Below are positions 60,917 to 64,000 of a stretch of 64,000 bases of DNA, in pieces. A program made the position numbers and the translations under genes. The notes beneath the pieces were generated by a model. That model was not told the origin of the DNA. It saw only the letters and a list, made by a program, of their open reading frames with translations, and did not search any database. Within the stretch, counting starts at the first letter, position 1. The number at the start of each line of letters is the position of its first letter. The stretch is from Gillisella vitis. Its GTDB lineage: Bacteria > Pseudomonadota > Alphaproteobacteria > Rhizobiales > Rhizobiaceae. The stretch covers positions 2,356,001 through 2,420,000 of the forward strand of contig NZ_CP056047.1 of the NCBI RefSeq assembly GCF_021559775.1, read 5' to 3'.

Positions 60917-61483
60917 TTGAGAAAACGTCGAATAATAGGTGCTTATTGCTGCGCAATTTTCGCAGGATTGATCGTTTTTGACATCATTACGATTATGCTA
61001 ATCGCAGCAATTCCACTCTTCTCAGGAGAAACAGCTCTCTCATGGAAAAACCTGAGGGATAGCAGTCTAGTTACTATAGGAGTAACGCTGTTTGCGCTCA
61101 TTTTCCAATTTCCTATCGCCCTTCTTGGAGCATTGCCGTTCACGGCCTACTTCTTTTCCAAAGTAGGTAGATTTTGGTCAATATCACAAAAGAACTTTGT
61201 ACTTTATGGATGTCTTGTTCCGGGCCTTGCAATGATTGGTCTTACTCTCGTTTTCTTTGTGAACCCGTCTGGTGGCACCGCCGAACCCATGGGCAATTGG
61301 CCACTGGATTATTGGCCGCTTGGCGGAAAAAGATCGGGGAACTCTATCATGGATTATATTTTTCCAGCTCTGACGTTGAGTATTTTAGCCATACCGGGTG
61401 GTGGCGTAGCGGGGTTAATCTTCTGGCGGATTGGCTTTCGGAATCAAGAATTACATCAACAGAAATCTAACGTGACACTATGA
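60917..61483 (+). CDS. Four-TM membrane protein of unknown function inside catabolic operon
   Basis: 188 aa, TTG start 1 bp after the hydA stop. Hydrophobic segments are at about residues 8-35, 50-80, 95-115 and 145-170, with GGTAEPMGNWPLDYWPLGG between the last two. It is visibly AT-richer than hydA and the ABC genes around it, suggesting later insertion. Its TGA overlaps the ABC ATPase start (ATGA), so it is packed as an operon member. No family is recognised. Confidence 0.7.
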   Translation: MRKRRIIGAYCCAIFAGLIVFDIITIMLIAAIPLFSGETALSWKNLRDSSLVTIGVTLFALIFQFPIALLGALPFTAYFFSKVGRFWSISQKNFVLYGCLVPGLAMIGLTLVFFVNPSGGTAEPMGNWPLDYWPLGGKRSGNSIMDYIFPALTLSILAIPGGGVAGLIFWRIGFRNQELHQQKSNVTL

Positions 61484-62271
61484 CAGGAAATCCCTACTCC
61501 GTCGTCTCCGCCAAAGATCTCTGTCTGACCTTCCAGACCAATGATGGGCCGGTGCATGCGCTGTCCAACGTGGATCTGGAGGTGAAAAAGGGCGATTTTG
61601 TTTCCTTCATTGGCCCATCCGGCTGCGGCAAAACCACGTTTTTGCGGGTCATTGCCGATCTGGAAAAGCACACATCCGGCACCATCACCGTCAATGGCAT
61701 GACGCCGGAGAATGCGCGCAAGGAACGTTCCTACGGCTATGTTTTTCAGGCAGCAGCGCTTTATCCATGGCGCACGATTGAGCAGAACATCGCCCTGCCA
61801 CTGGAGATCATGGCCTATAGCCCGGATGAGAAGAAAAAGCGGATTGAGCAAACACTGGAACTGGTCAATCTCGCAGGCTTTGGCAAGAAATTCCCCTGGC
61901 AGCTCTCCGGCGGCATGCAGCAGCGCGCCTCAATTGCCCGTGCGCTGGCGTTTGATGCCGACCTGTTGTTGATGGATGAACCCTTTGGCGCGCTGGATGA
62001 AATTGTCCGCGACCATTTGAACGAGCAATTGTTAAAACTGTGGGATCGCACCAACAAGACCATCTGTTTTGTCACACACTCGATTCCAGAGGCGGTTTAT
62101 CTCTCAACCAAAATCGTGGTGATGAGCCCCCGGCCCGGTCGTGTGACCGATGTGATTGAATCGACCCTGCCACGGGAGCGACCGCTGGATATTCGCGAAA
62201 GCCCGGAGTTTCTGGCCATTGCCCATCGGGTGCGCGAAGGTTTGCGGGCGGGGCATAGTTATGAGGAATAG
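61480..62271 (+). CDS. ABC transporter ATP-binding protein (NitT/TauT family)
   Basis: 263 aa. Walker A GPSGCGKTTFLRV, Q-loop YVFQAAALYPWRT, signature LSGGMQQRASIARAL, Walker B LLLMDEPFGALDE and H-switch VTHSIPEAVYL are all intact. The sequence type is that of nitrate/sulfonate/taurine importers. Genomic context implies import of a pyrimidine, hydantoin or breakdown product. It overlaps the first permease gene by 11 bp. Confidence 0.95.
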   Translation: MTGNPYSVVSAKDLCLTFQTNDGPVHALSNVDLEVKKGDFVSFIGPSGCGKTTFLRVIADLEKHTSGTITVNGMTPENARKERSYGYVFQAAALYPWRTIEQNIALPLEIMAYSPDEKKKRIEQTLELVNLAGFGKKFPWQLSGGMQQRASIARALAFDADLLLMDEPFGALDEIVRDHLNEQLLKLWDRTNKTICFVTHSIPEAVYLSTKIVVMSPRPGRVTDVIESTLPRERPLDIRESPEFLAIAHRVREGLRAGHSYEE

Positions 62272-63127
62272 ACTTCTCCCCATCCTCACCGTCATCCTTG
62301 CCATCCTAATCATCTGGCATGTCTTTGTGGTTATTCTCAACGCGCCCTTTGTGCGCGATCAGGCAGCGCGAGCGGGGGAAACCATCACCACCGCGCAAGT
62401 GATTGAGCAAACCTTCAATCAGGAACGCCCGGTCCTTCCCGCCCCGCACCAGATCATTGTCGAGTTGTGGGATACCACCATCGACAAACCCATTACCTCC
62501 AAGCGCAGCCTTGTTTATCATGCATGGATCACCCTTTCCGCCACGCTCATGGGCTTTGGCATGGGCACAGCCCTTGGCATTCTGCTGGCCATAGCGATTG
62601 TGCATAACCGTGCCGTTGATAAATCGCTGATGCCGTGGGTGATTGCCAGCCAGACCATTCCCATCATTGCCGTGGCCCCGATGATTATTGTGGTGCTAAA
62701 CGCCATTGGCATTTCAGGCCTAATGCCCAAGGCGCTGATTTCCACCTATCTCTCCTTTTTCCCGGTGGTGGTGGGCATGGTCAAAGGCCTGCGCAGTCCC
62801 GACGCCATTCTGATTGATCTGATGCGCACCTATTATGCCAGCAACACCCAGACATTTTGGAAACTGCGCATGCCCGCCGCCATGCCCTATCTATTTACCT
62901 CGCTGAAAGTGGCCATTGCGATTTCGCTGGTGGGGGCCATTGTGGGTGAATTACCAACCGGAGCCGTCGCGGGCCTTGGCGCACGGCTGTTGTCCGGCTC
63001 TTACTATGGTCAGACGGTACAAATCTGGGCAGCGCTGTTTATGGCGGCGGGGTTGGCGGCGCTGTTGGTGGCCATCGTCGGGCTTGCCCACACGGCGGTG
63101 TTGAAACGCATGGGAGAGCGGGCATGA
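62261..63127 (+). CDS. ABC transporter permease (BPD_transp_1), first subunit
   Basis: 288 aa from ATG 62261. TM1 (LPILTVILAILIIWHVFVVIL) is followed by a long periplasmic insert (~60 residues, APFVRDQAARAGETITTAQV...), then the permease domain with YHAWITLSATLMGFGMGTALGILLAI and the EAA-like loop DLMRTYYASNTQTFWKLRMPAAMPYLFTSLKVA. The insert after TM1 is longer than in typical SsuC-type permeases. ATGA overlap with the second permease. Confidence 0.93.
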   Translation: MRNRLLPILTVILAILIIWHVFVVILNAPFVRDQAARAGETITTAQVIEQTFNQERPVLPAPHQIIVELWDTTIDKPITSKRSLVYHAWITLSATLMGFGMGTALGILLAIAIVHNRAVDKSLMPWVIASQTIPIIAVAPMIIVVLNAIGISGLMPKALISTYLSFFPVVVGMVKGLRSPDAILIDLMRTYYASNTQTFWKLRMPAAMPYLFTSLKVAIAISLVGAIVGELPTGAVAGLGARLLSGSYYGQTVQIWAALFMAAGLAALLVAIVGLAHTAVLKRMGERA

Positions 63128-63990
63128 GTGGGTATCTGCTGTTTGCGCTGATCTTCTGGCTCACCACTTGGGGCGTGAATGAATGGCTGGTGCGCCAGCA
63201 TTTCGCTGCCCTGCCCGCCCAGCGCGCCGCCAATATTGCGGTGCCGCTTCTGTTTGGCATCACGCTTCTGGTCATCTGGGAATGCGTGGTGCGTGGCTTT
63301 GATATCCCCTCCATTCTGCTGCCCGCCCCCAGCATGATCTGGACGCGGCTGATCCATTCCCTGCCCATCCTCTGGGCTGATTTTCAGCAGACGTTTTTGA
63401 AATCGGTGCTGACGGGCTATGTCGCAGGCTGTGGCCTTGGCTTTATCGTGGCCGTGTTGATTGATCGCTCACCTTTTCTGAAACAAGGCCTGTTGCCGAT
63501 TGGCAATTTCGTCTCGGCCCTGCCCGTGGTCGGCGTGGCCCCGATCATGGTGATGTGGTTCGGGTTTGATTGGCCATCAAAAGTCGCCGTCGTGGTGATC
63601 ATGACCTTCTTCCCCATGCTGGTAAACACCGTGCAGGGCCTATCTGCGGCAAGCACCATGGAGCGCGATTTGATGCGCACCTATGCCGCCAGCTGGTGGC
63701 AAACGCTGATCAAGCTGCGGCTTCCCGCCGCATGGCCGTTTATCTTCAACGCCTTGAAAATCAATTCCACGCTGGCGCTGATTGGGGCGATTGTCGCCGA
63801 GTTTTTCGGCACCCCCATCGTCGGCATGGGCTTTCGCATTTCCACCGAGGTGGGCCGCAGCAATGTCGATATGGTCTGGGCGGAAATTGCGGTGGCGGCG
63901 CTGGCGGGTTCGGTTTTCTATGGCTTGGTGGCGCTGACTGAAAAAGCCGTCACCTTCTGGCATCCGTCTGTCCGTGGTGGGCAGCGCTGA
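63124..63990 (+). CDS. ABC transporter permease (BPD_transp_1), second subunit
   Basis: 288 aa with the domain VLTGYVAGCGLGFIVAVLIDRSP and EAA-like loop DLMRTYAASWWQTLIKLRLPAAWPFIFNALKI. It forms a heterodimer with the upstream permease. The final bases of the window (63997) offer a new ATG. A substrate-binding protein gene, not found so far in the operon, is expected there. Confidence 0.93.
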   Translation: MSGYLLFALIFWLTTWGVNEWLVRQHFAALPAQRAANIAVPLLFGITLLVIWECVVRGFDIPSILLPAPSMIWTRLIHSLPILWADFQQTFLKSVLTGYVAGCGLGFIVAVLIDRSPFLKQGLLPIGNFVSALPVVGVAPIMVMWFGFDWPSKVAVVVIMTFFPMLVNTVQGLSAASTMERDLMRTYAASWWQTLIKLRLPAAWPFIFNALKINSTLALIGAIVAEFFGTPIVGMGFRISTEVGRSNVDMVWAEIAVAALAGSVFYGLVALTEKAVTFWHPSVRGGQR

Positions 63991-64000
63991 TAAAACATGA

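Noticed and set aside
1..64000. CRISPR arrays, rRNA genes and riboswitches
   Set aside because: No regularly spaced direct repeats, rRNA segments or known riboswitch cores were seen.

Overview
The window holds the right-hand ~36.7 kb of a Mu-like transposable prophage followed by ~27 kb of host chromosome. The host genes (PreT/PreA pyrimidine reductase, RutR-type TetR regulator, hydantoinase/carbamoylase pair, alpha-E and permuted ATP-grasp proteins, intergenic palindromes, encoded-CCA tRNA-Arg) and the base composition point to an alphaproteobacterium of the Rhizobiaceae (Rhizobium/Agrobacterium/Allorhizobium type). This placement is by recognition, not by a search.

PROPHAGE (1 to about 36680). 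The window opens inside the MuA transposase gene; the left end, repressor and ner genes lie outside it. The order is Mu-like: MuA, MuB, early accessory genes including DUF3164 and GemA (1-4845), a Mor/C-type activator (5252-5629), lysis genes (5707-7535), small and large terminase, portal, MuF and virion morphogenesis protein (7525-13186), protease/scaffold, decoration protein and capsid (16473-19455), head-tail connectors, P2/Mu-type contractile tail (19549-28141), baseplate and fibres (29155-33184), then a com-like DNA-modification operon (33334-34788). Three MuA-site-like direct repeats at 36579-36666 mark the right end, just before a host tRNA-Arg(CCG).

Four loci break the all-plus-strand phage layout. 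They are on the minus strand, look AT-richer than the phage core and sit at module boundaries: a small secreted protein (4842-5174), a 944-aa P-loop NTPase/TPR protein (13267-16101), a two-TM coiled-coil protein (28104-29036) and a PD-(D/E)XK nuclease-like protein (34810-36393). They look like morons, and the last three are candidate anti-phage genes. The com operon couples a Com zinc-ribbon protein, a 59-aa protein and an ABC-ATPase/GNAT fusion that may replace Mom. A perfect 22-bp dyad occurs four times, each 32-59 bp before the lysis, protease, tape-measure or baseplate gene. It is a candidate binding site for the Mor/C-like late activator. Two -1 frameshift sites are visible: a lambda-type GGGAAAG in the tail assembly chaperone and AAAAAAC in a nine-A run at the portal/MuF junction.

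HOST (36765-64000). A tRNA-Arg, a MarR regulator and a J-domain-like protein are followed by a divergent quinone oxidoreductase/LysR pair, a transglutaminase/alpha-E/ATP-grasp operon, a Tat-exported hydrolase, an orphan serine resolvase, two unknown genes, a truncated haemoglobin and small membrane or DUF proteins. Then comes reductive pyrimidine (or hydantoin) catabolism: preT-preA, and after a CHASE/PAS/GGDEF/EAL protein and an EamA exporter, a RutR-like regulator divergent from a carbamoylase, dihydropyrimidinase and NitT/TauT-type ABC transporter. Together these would import a pyrimidine or hydantoin, reduce it (PreTA), open the ring (dihydropyrimidinase) and remove the carbamoyl group (amidohydrolase).
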